Virus record (IMG/VR): IMGVR_UViG_3300046450_002104 | Span: 1-30,713 of that record | Length of the DNA: 30,713 bases | Source: a virus | Direction: 5' to 3' (one strand) | Program-made: the position numbers and the translations under genes | In this document: positions 14,210 through 22,900 of the stretch, one piece after another | How the letters are laid out: the number at the start of each line of letters is the position of its first letter | Numbering within the stretch: the first letter of the stretch is position 1 | The notes under the pieces: model-generated | What the model was told of the DNA's origin: nothing | Databases searched by the model: none | What the model saw: only the letters and a program-made list of their open reading frames with translations

Positions 14210-14334
14210 CAGTGCTCGTCTTCGTAGGGGTAGTCATCAACAAGACCACCCTTGCTGTGTAGGTAATATCCCCACCCAGGCCCAACTATAGTACAAAAAC
14301 CATAAACACCTAACATTGTCCACCAAAAACTCAT
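14209..14334 (-). CDS. 41-residue single-span membrane protein
   Basis: A short gene that opens at ATG 14334, overlapping the FkbM stop by four bases (ATGA), with GGGGAG 6-8 nt upstream, and closes in a TGATG junction with the next gene. The protein MSFWWTMLGVYGFCTIVGPG (then WGYYLHSKGG and an acidic tail DDYPYEDEH) has one Trp-rich hydrophobic span. The exact fit between two genes with coupled junctions on both sides makes it likely to be real. Function unknown. Confidence 0.65.
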   Translation of the reverse strand: MSFWWTMLGVYGFCTIVGPGWGYYLHSKGGLVDDYPYEDEH

Positions 14335-15158
14335 AGTGTTTCTCCCCTTTCTTGGGGTAAGCAAATCAATCTAACTTCTTTCTTGTTAGAAAAAATATTA
14401 ATGTACTCATCTTTGGAACGTATTAATGCCATTTTATTATTAAAAAGATTATATTTAGCTTCTTTAGTTACTATATCATACAAATTTAATATAGTATTAT
14501 TGTACATATTTAATAAATGAGGGTGAACTTCTAAAAATATTAAAGGCCTTATTTCTTTAAGGAAGTTAACTGCGCCTTGAAATACTCTATATTCATATCC
14601 CTCTACATCTATCTTAACGACATCAGCTATTTTATCATTTGATGTTTGACAATGAAGCCAATATCTATCTAAAGATTGCATTTTTATTTTAGGTTTTTCT
14701 TCCCAAGGAACATCCGTATTGGTCTCTACTCTATAAAAAGGATCATCTCTTTCATATAATATAGCTACTGTCTCGGCCTCAGGTTCTACAATATAATTTT
14801 TTTCATCTTCCTTCTCGCCAACCAATATATTAAATAATTTAAACGACTCATAACGACTATCGTCTTTGTTATGTTTTGCTATTTCTTTAAAAATATTATT
14901 GTTCCAAGGGGACGGCTCAAAACATCTGGTGCTCTTAGTAGCATTATCATTATTGTTAATCAAAAAAGCAAAAGAAAAAAATCCAATATGAGCACCTACG
15001 TCCCATAAATTCTTCTTATCTTTTGTTAGTTTGATAAAATTCTTTAGCTCCCAAGCTTGCCCTGTCTCCTCATCCCATTCTGTGTTAAACATATCAACAC
15101 TGCCAGACAGGCTATCGGGTAAATCTATTTGTAATTCATCTTGTATATTACATTTCAT
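14331..15158 (-). CDS. FkbM-family SAM-dependent methyltransferase
   Basis: A 275-residue methyltransferase. The SAM-binding motif I is LWDVGAHIGFFSF (about 51-63), the acidic post-I position is FEPSPWN (about 80-86), and the FkbM-specific motif DVVKIDVEGYEYRVFQGA (about 179-196) follows, with the later strand PLIFLEVHPH. FkbM enzymes O-methylate sugars or other small hydroxyl groups. In a phage it could modify glycans made by, or targeted by, the glycosyltransferase at 2215-3549, but they are not adjacent. It overlaps the adenine methyltransferase gene by four bases. It is visibly more AT-rich than its neighbours, suggesting separate acquisition. Confidence 0.85.
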   Translation of the reverse strand: MKCNIQDELQIDLPDSLSGSVDMFNTEWDEETGQAWELKNFIKLTKDKKNLWDVGAHIGFFSFAFLINNNDNATKSTRCFEPSPWNNNIFKEIAKHNKDDSRYESFKLFNILVGEKEDEKNYIVEPEAETVAILYERDDPFYRVETNTDVPWEEKPKIKMQSLDRYWLHCQTSNDKIADVVKIDVEGYEYRVFQGAVNFLKEIRPLIFLEVHPHLLNMYNNTILNLYDIVTKEAKYNLFNNKMALIRSKDEYINIFSNKKEVRLICLPQERGETL

Positions 15159-16141
15159 GGCTTATAGTTCATAATCAAGACCTCTTCACCTGTAGATTGC
15201 TCCACGCCTTCGGTTGCTCCGGCCGGTTTCACAAACTCTTTTGTCTCCCAAGTATACTTACTCTTAGGATACATATCGCTTAACTCAGAGAAGTCGTAAT
15301 AGGAAAGAGCAAACTTGCCCTCCATACCATGCAAGCAATCTTTCAACTGAAAGTGTTCATCTCTGCCAAAACCGTGTAAGCTATAATAGGATTCAGTATT
15401 CCAATAAGGCGGATCAACATAAAAGTATGTAGTGGGAGAATCATACTTTGCAATCACTTCTTCAAAAGACATATTCTCACACATACCAATCTTTTTCAGT
15501 TTGGGAATAAACTTATCACTGGTGAGGCGATTATAGAAGGCCTTGAACTTGGAACCATACTTGCCCTTATAATCTTGAAACTCTGAATCTACAGGGTCTA
15601 TGCCTGAAAATGAAGAAGTAAGAACGTAGGCATACTTCATTGCGGCTGCTTGATCTTTCCTACCTGCCTTTACTTTATCTCCAAACACATCTCTCATACT
15701 ATTATTATTACACTGACGAGTAGCACGGGCATGAGTTAATGCTTCATTCAAGGCCTTGCGATGCTTACCTATAATAGTTTTATCCTCTAAGATGTTTCTT
15801 ATCTTTTTGATAGCAAAGTCTGTATAGAAAAGATCTTCCTTACACTGATAAAAGAAATCACGGCAATCGTCAGAGAGTTCAGGTTTTCCTTTTTCTTGTA
15901 GAGGAGGTGTTTTCTTGTCTATAAATTTTGAGAATGTTTTTGGGTCTGATGCGCAGCGGAAAAGGTTTGTTTGAAAAGGATTGAAGTCATTAAAAATAGC
16001 CGTTTCACATCTTTCGTGAATGTCGCTATTGATATATACCCAATACGCTCCTCCGAACACTTCTACATATGTTTCACATTCTGGAACAAAACTACTTATC
16101 CATTCACTCATACGGGCTTTCCCGCCTATGTAAGCAATTAT
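15155..16141 (-). CDS. D12-class DNA adenine N6-methyltransferase, non-canonical start
   Basis: A Dam-type enzyme that would methylate adenine in a short DNA site. From the first ATG (16111) the protein has 318 residues with YVEVFGGAYW (SAM site, about 15-24) and the catalytic DPPY (about 233-236). But the codons just upstream, in frame, read I-A-Y-I-G-G-K-A-R, the conserved N-terminal motif of the family (T4 Dam has IAYTGNK). No ATG, GTG, TTG or CTG lies between this motif and the upstream in-frame TAA at 16160-16162. The Shine-Dalgarno AGAAGG at 16153-16148 is 6 nt from an ATA codon (16141), 3 nt from ATC (16144) and 9 nt from ATT (16138). I place the start at the ATA. If the ATG were used the enzyme would lose its motif and probably its SAM binding. 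Confidence 0.85.
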   Translation of the reverse strand: MIAYIGGKARMSEWISSFVPECETYVEVFGGAYWVYINSDIHERCETAIFNDFNPFQTNLFRCASDPKTFSKFIDKKTPPLQEKGKPELSDDCRDFFYQCKEDLFYTDFAIKKIRNILEDKTIIGKHRKALNEALTHARATRQCNNNSMRDVFGDKVKAGRKDQAAAMKYAYVLTSSFSGIDPVDSEFQDYKGKYGSKFKAFYNRLTSDKFIPKLKKIGMCENMSFEEVIAKYDSPTTYFYVDPPYWNTESYYSLHGFGRDEHFQLKDCLHGMEGKFALSYYDFSELSDMYPKSKYTWETKEFVKPAGATEGVEQSTGEEVLIMNYKP

Positions 16142-16147
16142 GATGTG

Positions 16148-16153
16148 CCTTCT
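16148..16153 (-). promoter_or_regulatory. Ribosome-binding site deciding the Dam start
   Basis: AGAAGG on the minus strand, with further purines upstream. It is 36 nt from the first ATG, much too far, and correctly spaced only for the ATA or ATT codon before the conserved AYIGGK motif. Confidence 0.55.
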
Positions 16154-16192
16154 TTCTTTTTAAAACCTATTATTTGTAAAGTCCTAACTATC

Positions 16193-16777
16193 TTAATTCA
16201 GTTCACCACTTTTATAAACTAATTTCCGTAAAGAAGCATTATTATATTTGTAAGGAATAACGCCGGGAGTTTCAAGGATATCAATCCTATTTATCCATCG
16301 CTTCGCCATCGTATCCCTAACTTGATATAGTCCAGACTTCTTACCAGCATCGACAACAACCCAATCACCATAATCAAGAAACCCTCCATTGCGAACAAGC
16401 ATATTTTGTGCAACAGCAATGTAACGGTAATCACTAGCATTCTCTATTCTAAACACAGTACCATCTGCGGTGATGTTTGGAGTACTATCTGTTTGTTCTG
16501 GGACAGGGTGGTACATAGTAACTGTAACTTTTATCTTATTAGCCTCTTGGTCATTTATCTTTTTTTTGAAATCAACTACTTTACGCCCACAGTCATCTAG
16601 ATACTCCACCAACTGTAAGGCTCTAATCGTACTATCTTTCATCAAGCTATCCTTGACAGCTTCTTTCGCATACATTCCCATTATTTGATCTTCAACATTA
16701 TTAATGTAATAATGTCTTTCTATTCCATAAGCAACAAACATTACCGACATAACCACTAAGGCTATATTTTTAATCAT
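16193..16777 (-). CDS. Membrane-anchored 3D/RlpA-like domain protein
   Basis: A 194-residue protein. An N-terminal span (IALVVMSVMFVAYGI, about 4-18) is followed by a helical stretch and a C-terminal double-psi beta-barrel of the 3D type: VTVTMYHPVPEQTDSTPNITADGT, then RYIAVAQNM, GDWVVVDAGKKSGLYQVRDTMAKRWINRIDIL. 3D domains occur in MltA-like lytic transglycosylases and other wall-active proteins. The expected three-Asp pattern is only partly kept (VRDTMAKR...RIDI). I chose the ATG at 16777, which overlaps the preceding stop, over a TTG ten codons earlier. The lone N-terminal span could be a signal-anchor carrying the domain to the periplasm. Confidence 0.75.
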   Translation of the reverse strand: MIKNIALVVMSVMFVAYGIERHYYINNVEDQIMGMYAKEAVKDSLMKDSTIRALQLVEYLDDCGRKVVDFKKKINDQEANKIKVTVTMYHPVPEQTDSTPNITADGTVFRIENASDYRYIAVAQNMLVRNGGFLDYGDWVVVDAGKKSGLYQVRDTMAKRWINRIDILETPGVIPYKYNNASLRKLVYKSGELN

Positions 16778-17090
16778 CAGGTTCCAGTTCTTTGAGTATT
16801 TCGTCAATGCTAAAAAGTTTTTGCTCTTCTTGATTCTTCTTGTTTCTTATTTCTTCCAGCTTGGATTTCTGCTCATCGCCCAAGCTCTCGTCTATAACAT
16901 TTTGAAGATCTTCGTCAGGAATAAAACTGATAATATCTTCACCTTCTTCAATCTCAGATATGGCTTCCAGAGCTTGACAATAATTCTCTAGCTCTTCTAT
17001 GTGTTCTAACATTTTCTCTTGACGTATTATAAGCTTATTAATAATATCAATAAGTTTGCTGACGCTTTTTTGCTTGGTTGCTCTACTCAT
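16770..17090 (-). CDS. Acidic coiled-coil protein, unknown function
   Basis: A 106-residue protein that is almost entirely helical: a heptad-like stretch at 10-45 (LIDIINKLIIRQEKMLEHIEELENY), an acidic linker, and a second charged helix at 75-100. It starts 3 bp after the MscS-like gene and overlaps the 3D-domain gene by 8 bases, so the three genes are likely made together. A scaffolding or partner role is possible; no family is recognised. Confidence 0.6.
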   Translation of the reverse strand: MSRATKQKSVSKLIDIINKLIIRQEKMLEHIEELENYCQALEAISEIEEGEDIISFIPDEDLQNVIDESLGDEQKSKLEEIRNKKNQEEQKLFSIDEILKELEPDD

Positions 17091-17093
17091 AAC

Positions 17094-17474
17094 TTACATC
17101 GCCTCTAAGTCAAAGTTACTTAATGGTTTCTCTATCTTCATATCTTTCAGCTTGTTGTTCTCTACAATAAGCTTAGTGCCTCCCGACACAAATTTTTTCC
17201 CGTCATCTCCCTCCTTAATAGTATAGAGATAAAACACTGTCTTCCACATGGATACTCTAACGATTCGACCTGGGCGACCATCTAATAAAACTATGTCATC
17301 ATTATTATAATCATTTCCAACAAATATAAGAAGCCCAGCTATTGAAGATTCTATCGTAGTTTTAAAAAATAATACCAACAAACCCGCTAAAAACATCCAT
17401 CCATACTCGCCCAACAAAACACTTATGTTACCTTGTATAACACTTTCTATTTGTTGTGCGGCTGCTTTTTCCAT
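17094..17474 (-). CDS. Miniature MscS-like mechanosensitive channel protein
   Basis: A 126-residue protein that resembles the pore helix and beta domain of MscS. One long hydrophobic stretch (GEYGWMFLAGLLVLFFKTTIESSIAGLLIFVG, about 23-54) corresponds to TM3, and NNDDIVLLDGRPGRIVRVSMWKTVFYLYT (about 57-85) followed by GGTKLIVENNKL matches the beta domain, including the D-x-V/I-x-L-x-G-x-x-G-x-V pattern. MscS is about 286 residues; TM1, TM2 and the lower cytoplasmic cage are absent. It could be a stand-alone pore, or a dominant-negative subunit that joins host channels; both are inference. A 100-bp gap upstream contains no clear promoter. Confidence 0.68.
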   Translation of the reverse strand: MEKAAAQQIESVIQGNISVLLGEYGWMFLAGLLVLFFKTTIESSIAGLLIFVGNDYNNDDIVLLDGRPGRIVRVSMWKTVFYLYTIKEGDDGKKFVSGGTKLIVENNKLKDMKIEKPLSNFDLEAM

Positions 17475-17574
17475 CTAATCTCTCCGACTGGCATAGCTTT
17501 TGTATGTTATATTACAACATAGTAGTAAGCTAAATATCTATCCGCCGGGAAGCGATACTGTATATTTAGAGGTT

Positions 17575-18000
17575 TTATTTTCCCACTAATAAGGAAATCT
17601 TTTCCTTCACTCCATCATATTCTTCTAGGAGCTCTTTTTCTTTTATTCTTATTAGATTGTATCCCTCTTTTTTTGCCAGCCAATTTTTAATGGCATCATT
17701 TTTCTTCGCCATCATTATTACATAACTAGGTTTGCCTCGCGAGTCGTGGTAGTACCCACCATCTACTTCTATCAAAACATTATAATCAATCAAACAAAAA
17801 TCATAATATCTCCAACCGGCCATATATTTTAAGGGCTTCTCTCGTTCATAATTAATGTCCTCATTTTCTAACATATCTGCGACTTGTTGTTCTAGATTAC
17901 TCATAGGCCGGGTTGCCCTATTCATCGGTACTGAAGCCTTACCTGCGTGAAGCTTCTTCCTCATACGTCTTACGCCCTCTTTGCTCTTCGGCTTTTTCAA
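17575..18000 (-). CDS. Vsr/DUF559-like endonuclease
   Basis: A 141-residue protein with a Lys/Arg-rich N-terminus and a PD-(D/E)XK nuclease fold of the Vsr/DUF559 kind: YYDFCLIDYNVLIEVDGGYYHD (about 66-87) carries the metal-binding Asp and the E-x-D-G-x-x-H motif, followed by KKNDAIKNWLAKKEGYNLIRIKEKEL (about 99-124). It starts at a TTG overlapping the preceding stop (TTGA); an in-frame ATG exists 12 codons later. Such small phage nucleases may be repair, restriction or homing-type enzymes. There is no intron or intein signature nearby, so the role stays open. Confidence 0.78.
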   Translation of the reverse strand: MKKPKSKEGVRRMRKKLHAGKASVPMNRATRPMSNLEQQVADMLENEDINYEREKPLKYMAGWRYYDFCLIDYNVLIEVDGGYYHDSRGKPSYVIMMAKKNDAIKNWLAKKEGYNLIRIKEKELLEEYDGVKEKISLLVGK

Positions 18001-18221
18001 ATGACTGTGACCTTTTTTCGCATATCTCGGAAGTCTTCTAAGTTAACTATCTTTATCCCCACTCCCTGGTCTTCCCGTCTTAGGTAGGCAATAATACTTT
18101 CATCAGTATATTGTTTTCTTAGAATATCTAATTGTCTCATTGTGGTCGCATCTACATATCTATCCCAGATATTAAGAACACCCATTGAAAATCCAACACT
18201 TTCGCCAATAGTCAAAGGCAC
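17997..18221 (-). CDS. Small protein, unknown function
   Basis: A 74-residue protein beginning at GTG with GGAG 7 nt before. The helical segment RQLDILRKQYTDESIIAYLRRE in the middle resembles DNA-binding small helical proteins only in a general way. It overlaps the nuclease gene by four bases and follows the coiled-coil gene by one base, so it belongs to the same unit. Not recognised. Confidence 0.55.
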   Translation of the reverse strand: MPLTIGESVGFSMGVLNIWDRYVDATTMRQLDILRKQYTDESIIAYLRREDQGVGIKIVNLEDFRDMRKKVTVI

Positions 18222-18222
18222 T

Positions 18223-18429
18223 TTACTTCTCCAGTTTAGCTAATCTTTCTTTTATCATCCCTATTTCTATTTCTAAATTTTTTGCGTGATTACGATAATT
18301 GATCATTAGCTTTTCTGTATCACATACCCGCTTATGAATCGCAATTAAAACCTCATGCGGCTCAGCCTCTTGAGCCATTTGAATTTGCTGCGGCGTTAAA
18401 ATAGTTTCACTCCTCTCCATCTTCTGCAC
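18223..18429 (-). CDS. Small coiled-coil protein
   Basis: A 68-residue, all-helical protein with heptad spacing through residues 25-68 (VLIAIHKRVCDTEKLMINY then IEIGMIKERLAKLEK). The start may be GTG at 18429 (AAAGG four bases upstream) or ATG at 18420. It overlaps the preceding gene by 23 or 14 bases. Function unknown. Confidence 0.55.
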   Translation of the reverse strand: MQKMERSETILTPQQIQMAQEAEPHEVLIAIHKRVCDTEKLMINYRNHAKNLEIEIGMIKERLAKLEK

Positions 18430-18820
18430 TCAACCTTTCATTTAAGTAGTCTAACACATTATTAACCAAGGGGTTCTCTATGTTCGGTGTATTCTTTTTA
18501 TCTTGTGATCTATGAATAACTTCGGAAGGCTCAGATCTTTTTTCTGCTTCCATATTTTCCATAGGAGTTAGATTCTTAGTAGCAGCTAATTTTTCCGCTA
18601 TGTTTAATAATTCTACACTTAGCGCAAAGGTTGATGCCTGTACCATTTCCATTTTTTTCAATATATAAAAATGGCCTTCGGGGCCGATTAAATCAGAAAC
18701 CTTATCACTTGCTAGAGCTATGTTAATAGATTTATCAAAACTGCCCATGGCGGCCTTAATAATATCTACCTCCCCTAGTAACGATAAGATGTCATCAACA
18801 TTTGATGGTACCTTATTCAT
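18407..18820 (-). CDS. Helical protein, unknown function
   Basis: A 137-residue protein whose first 85 residues are helical with hydrophobic faces (LSLLGEVDIIKAAMG, ILKKMEMVQASTFALSVELLNIAEKL), followed by a charged flexible stretch (about 85-115) and a final helix LVNNVLDYLNERLS. The ATG lies in the last codons of the preceding gene (8-base overlap). The folded head, flexible linker and terminal helix could fit an adaptor or accessory protein, but no family is recognised. Confidence 0.58.
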   Translation of the reverse strand: MNKVPSNVDDILSLLGEVDIIKAAMGSFDKSINIALASDKVSDLIGPEGHFYILKKMEMVQASTFALSVELLNIAEKLAATKNLTPMENMEAEKRSEPSEVIHRSQDKKNTPNIENPLVNNVLDYLNERLSAEDGEE

Positions 18821-19196
18821 CTGATGTCTCCGTTTCTAATACTATAAGCTCAATGTTGCGCAATTCGCCAGCGTCATTCATTTCTACTTTTATATCATAT
18901 TGGTTAAGAAGCCTACTGACTGATCGGCCTCCGCCTTTTTCAAACATATAATACAACATTCTATTGAAGTCTTCATTATCTACATCCTTTAAAGATGAGT
19001 CATATACTGTATTACATATAATCCATTGCCTAAAAGATCCGTCTTGTGTCAAGTCATCATCAGATAAGTCTTTAGGTATTTGCTCCCTTAAGCCCTTAGA
19101 GGCCTCTAGCAACTTACCTCTTAAAAATTCAATACGGCGGGACAGCTTTTTTTCATCTACATTTAAAATTTGTTCTTCTTGTGTCTCAGTCATCAT
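18813..19196 (-). CDS. Acidic phage protein, unknown function
   Basis: A 127-residue acidic protein opening with two ATG codons; AGAAAGG fits the second one better (6 nt). Predicted helices at 15-45, then FRQWIICNTVYDSSLKDVDNEDFNRMLYYMFEKGGG and a final beta-like stretch. It is the first gene after the paired RNA element at 19215-19304 and so the one most likely to be controlled by it. Not recognised. Confidence 0.58.
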   Translation of the reverse strand: MMTETQEEQILNVDEKKLSRRIEFLRGKLLEASKGLREQIPKDLSDDDLTQDGSFRQWIICNTVYDSSLKDVDNEDFNRMLYYMFEKGGGRSVSRLLNQYDIKVEMNDAGELRNIELIVLETETSDE

Positions 19197-19214
19197 AAAC
19201 CTTTCTAAGATGAA

Positions 19215-19304
19215 CGGGGCTACTCAAAAGCATTTGCATAATATTGTTGGTTAGAAACCTTTATGGGAGATACCAACTGCCTGATACTTATTTGAATAGC
19301 CCCG
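19215..19304 (-). ncRNA. Strongly paired intergenic RNA element
   Basis: On the minus strand CGGGGCTATTCAAA (19304-19291) pairs with TTTGAGTAGCCCCG (19228-19215) over 14 bp, with one G-U pair that would be an A-C mismatch on the other strand, so it works as minus-strand RNA. Inside, GTTGGT and ACCAAC (19277-19272 and 19251-19246) form a 6-bp hairpin whose loop contains AAAGGTTT, the same octamer found at the downstream ribosome-binding site. No T-run follows, so it is not an ordinary terminator, and tRNA arms cannot be fitted. A riboswitch-like or processing element is possible. Confidence 0.6.
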
Positions 19305-19309
19305 TATGT

Positions 19310-19894
19310 TTACAGCATTTCAATATCTTCATCTCCATCTTCTGCCGGATAAAATCTTTCTACTTTTTCATCTAACTCGTACATTGAAAAGATTGGCCGA
19401 TGGTGCAAATTATCTCCCTCTATGTCACCTTCCTCTAATAATTTGCCCGCCAACAATGGCGCATGAAGCGGTACAAATGAGTCTGCCCCAGTAGGATTAA
19501 TTATCAACGTATTAATAGGTGACGGTGCTAAGCTTTGAGATAATAGGCCAGGAGCTATTTTATTAACCACTTGCATATTATGTTGCATTATTTCTGTTAT
19601 TTTCAAAATAGAAAATTGAACTATAACTAATTTTTTTCCAAAACTTTTTGATAACGATTGCTTAATTTCTCGCTTATTAACATAAGTAGCCGCAATGGAT
19701 TCAGATGTAAATCCAACAATAACCTTTTCTCCACTAGATAAATCTACAGTATATAATGAATTACCATCGGTGTTGCCGATGAACCACATATTCCACTTAT
19801 TATCAATAAGTTGGTTGACAACAATTTGCGCGCACAGGCGTCCTACATTTTTTTCAATGTGATCATTTGTCCATTTGCGCGAATCAATAAGCAT
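19310..19894 (-). CDS. Phage protein, weakly SseB-like, unknown function
   Basis: A 194-residue protein. The central part, WNMWFIGNTDGNSLYTVDLSSGEKVIVGFTSESIAATYV (about 34-72), resembles the start of SseB-type domains in which a regulated FTS-x-x-x-A motif follows two strands; this is a weak resemblance. The C-terminal 40 residues are acidic. It starts with GGGAG ahead of the ATG and lies 26 bp after DnaE. The paired RNA element follows its stop directly. Function unknown. Confidence 0.6.
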   Translation of the reverse strand: MLIDSRKWTNDHIEKNVGRLCAQIVVNQLIDNKWNMWFIGNTDGNSLYTVDLSSGEKVIVGFTSESIAATYVNKREIKQSLSKSFGKKLVIVQFSILKITEIMQHNMQVVNKIAPGLLSQSLAPSPINTLIINPTGADSFVPLHAPLLAGKLLEEGDIEGDNLHHRPIFSMYELDEKVERFYPAEDGDEDIEML

Positions 19895-19920
19895 ATATAT
19901 TCTCCCAAATAAATATCAAG

Positions 19921-22900
19921 TTACATCTCTTGTTGTAACTTTAGTATTTTTTCTTCACCCACTAACGCGCCCCTGTCCCATGATATGCTTCGGCCAAAAG
20001 TATCAGCGTTTAACTTCACAATCAACACTTTGCCAGGGATCAAATCATCTTCACAATATTGTAGCTTATTGTGCCACACTCTAAAGCTACTCCCATCGTC
20101 TGCCCTTACATTCGCATACGGTTTTCCCTTCTTAGTCTTCAACATCTCTACAGTTCGTATCGTCAACCATACATGGTCATGGCTGTCGGACTCATCATCA
20201 AAGTCAGAAATGTGGGGTAGTCCCATGTCCTTCACAATTCCACATACCTCTTGCCATTTAGCTATGTTTTCCGTAACCCTAAAACCTAAATGCGCCAACT
20301 CCTTATTAACTATCTCTGTTTCAGTATAGTCATCTTCAGTATTAATATCAAAGGCCTCTAACACCTTATCAATGTATCGGCCACTTATCAACGCAAAAAA
20401 CTTAAGCTCTTCATCGTCCCATAACTTTACACACACCTTCTTCAAGTCTCGTTTAGGCATCTTGGATAAGGCATAATAAACCTCAGTCAACGCCACTAAT
20501 GATTTTCTATTAAACTCTTTTCCACAAAATTGCAATTCGTCAAACATCCCCAAAGAAATAAGCATCTTTAGATCGTTTTCAGAAACCATCTTGAACTCAA
20601 AGTTATCTCTCATAAACTCTGTATAGTCTAACCAACCGGACTCGCTAGGATAATGTTTCTTTATCTTATTCAATACGGCCTTACCCAAGCCTTTAACTCC
20701 CATCAGTCCTACCATAAACTCATCTTGTGTAACTTTGAAATCTAATGAAAAGTTATTTATGTTACCCAAAGTTATCGTTGGACTATCTAACAAGTCTCTA
20801 GCCATAGAAAGACACAACGCTATTTCGTCATGGTCATCTGCCGAATGATTACACAGTACTTCAATAAACTCGGCCGGATACTTTGCCTTGAAATAACTTG
20901 TCCAATACGCCAAGATACTATAACTAATAGCATGAGACTTATTGAATAGATATCCTGCATTTTCTATCAGCTTGCCTGCAACCTTTTTAGTTTCTTCCAT
21001 CGTCAAGATAAGCTTATTGGGATCACTATACAAGTGTTCTTGCAAATAATCATTACACTTCTTCTGATCTAATGACTCGGCTGTTTTACGAAGAATGTCA
21101 CCCTCACCAAAACTTAGCCCCAACATACTGAACATCTGAATAAATTGCTCTTGGTAAATCATAATACCTTGAGTCGGCTCCAGTATCTCTTCAAACATAG
21201 GATGATGTTGATTGGCTGGATCTTCATTACCATTCTTTCGCCTGATGAATGCATCCAATGCGCCCATCTTGATAACACCAGGTCGATAGATGGCATTCAC
21301 AGCAGCGATGTCTTCTATAGTTTTTGGTTTTGCTTGTTGCAATACTCTTGTAATGTTTGATCCTGCGAACTGAAACACTCCAAAGGTTTGGCCTTCGCAC
21401 AATAACTGAAACGCTTTATCGTGGTGGACCTGCTCTTCTTCCGATAGCTCATCTCTATCTAATGGCATATTATACAGGTCGGGTATTTTCATTCCTACTT
21501 TATCCATCACATCTTTCAGTACCGACAAAGTAGAAATACCCAACATATCAATCTTGAGAAACTTCATCTTTGCTAGTTCGTCTATCTGCCACTCTGTAAC
21601 CAATACATCATCCTTGGTCTTCCTCAATGGCATCATGTCATACAATGGACTAGAAGAAATAATAACTCCACCAGCTGCAATAGTTTGGTTCCTAGCGTTT
21701 CCATTCAACACATCAATAGTCTCAACAAAGTTAGCCGCCGCATCGGCATCCATATCTTGAACAAACTTTCTCACCTCTGGCTTATCATTCATTATTTCAC
21801 TGAATGATGCCATGTCTTTATTCAGAGAGATGTGCCCTGATATCGTCTTGGCTATTTTGTTGGTTTCTTGGAAAGGTAGTTCTTTATCTTTCGCCAGATC
21901 ACGAAACAAAGTATTAGCGGAGTAACGGGCGTAAGCGCAAACAGAAGCAATGTTAGCATCACCCCACTTGTTCGCGACATATTCTTTAACCTTTTCTCTA
22001 TCTTTGTCCGCAAAGTCGTTATCAATATCAGGCTCCTTAATCCTGGTAGGATTCATAAACCTCTCAAAGAAGAGATTGTATTTTATAGGATTCAAATGAG
22101 TTATGCCTAACAGCCAACACAATAACGCGCCGCTAGCACTACCGCGGCCGGGAGACATTAGGATTTCATTATCATAAGCAAACTTACAGAAGTCTTGAGT
22201 GATAAGGAAATAATCTACGTACCCTTTATCATCTACAAGATCTAACTCTTTTTTCAACGCGGCTGTGTATTCGGGAATGTCTTCTTCTTTTATTTGTCCC
22301 GCCTCAAGCTTTTGGTTCATGCCCTTCTTCAGTTGATGAACAATGTACTCTCTATTATTGTTATAACCTTTTGGTGTTTCAAACTTAGGCTCTTTCAAAG
22401 TCTCCATGTCAAGCTTAGCGTTACATCTTGTCGCAATGTGTTTGGTGCTCTCTATGGCTTCTTCTAGATACTCATCCGCAATCAAGTCTCCATAACCATT
22501 ATCATACCACAACGCACGCATTTCATCTTCACTGGCAAGATACAAAGTATGTACTCCAGCTTCATCAAACTTGCCGTCAGTATTCATTCTCCATAAGAAG
22601 TCATGTACTTTGTCATGTTGCTTTAATACCACATGAACATCATTAGCTAACACGCACCTTACATTAGTATACTTCTTACGAAACAACTCTATCAAGGCTA
22701 CATTATAATCTTTTTGTATATCCAAATCATGCGGATGCAATTCAATGAACAAGTTATCTTCGCCAAAGATTCCTAACATCTTATCAAAAAAAGCTGTCAT
22801 CTTGTCAGTCTGCTTGGCTTGTAAATACCTTGCCATATTGCTAATAACGCAAGTTGTTGTGGCAATTATTCCTTCAGAATGTTTCTCTAATAGATCTAAA

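Noticed and set aside
19215-19304. Possible tRNA, because GGGGCTA/TAGCCCC and CAGTTGGTA look like acceptor and D-loop
   Set aside because: The helix continues to 14 bp, the D-like part is too far from the acceptor and there is no T-arm or anticodon arm.
22381-22396. TTGACA on the minus strand inside dnaE
   Set aside because: No -10 box follows at suitable spacing.
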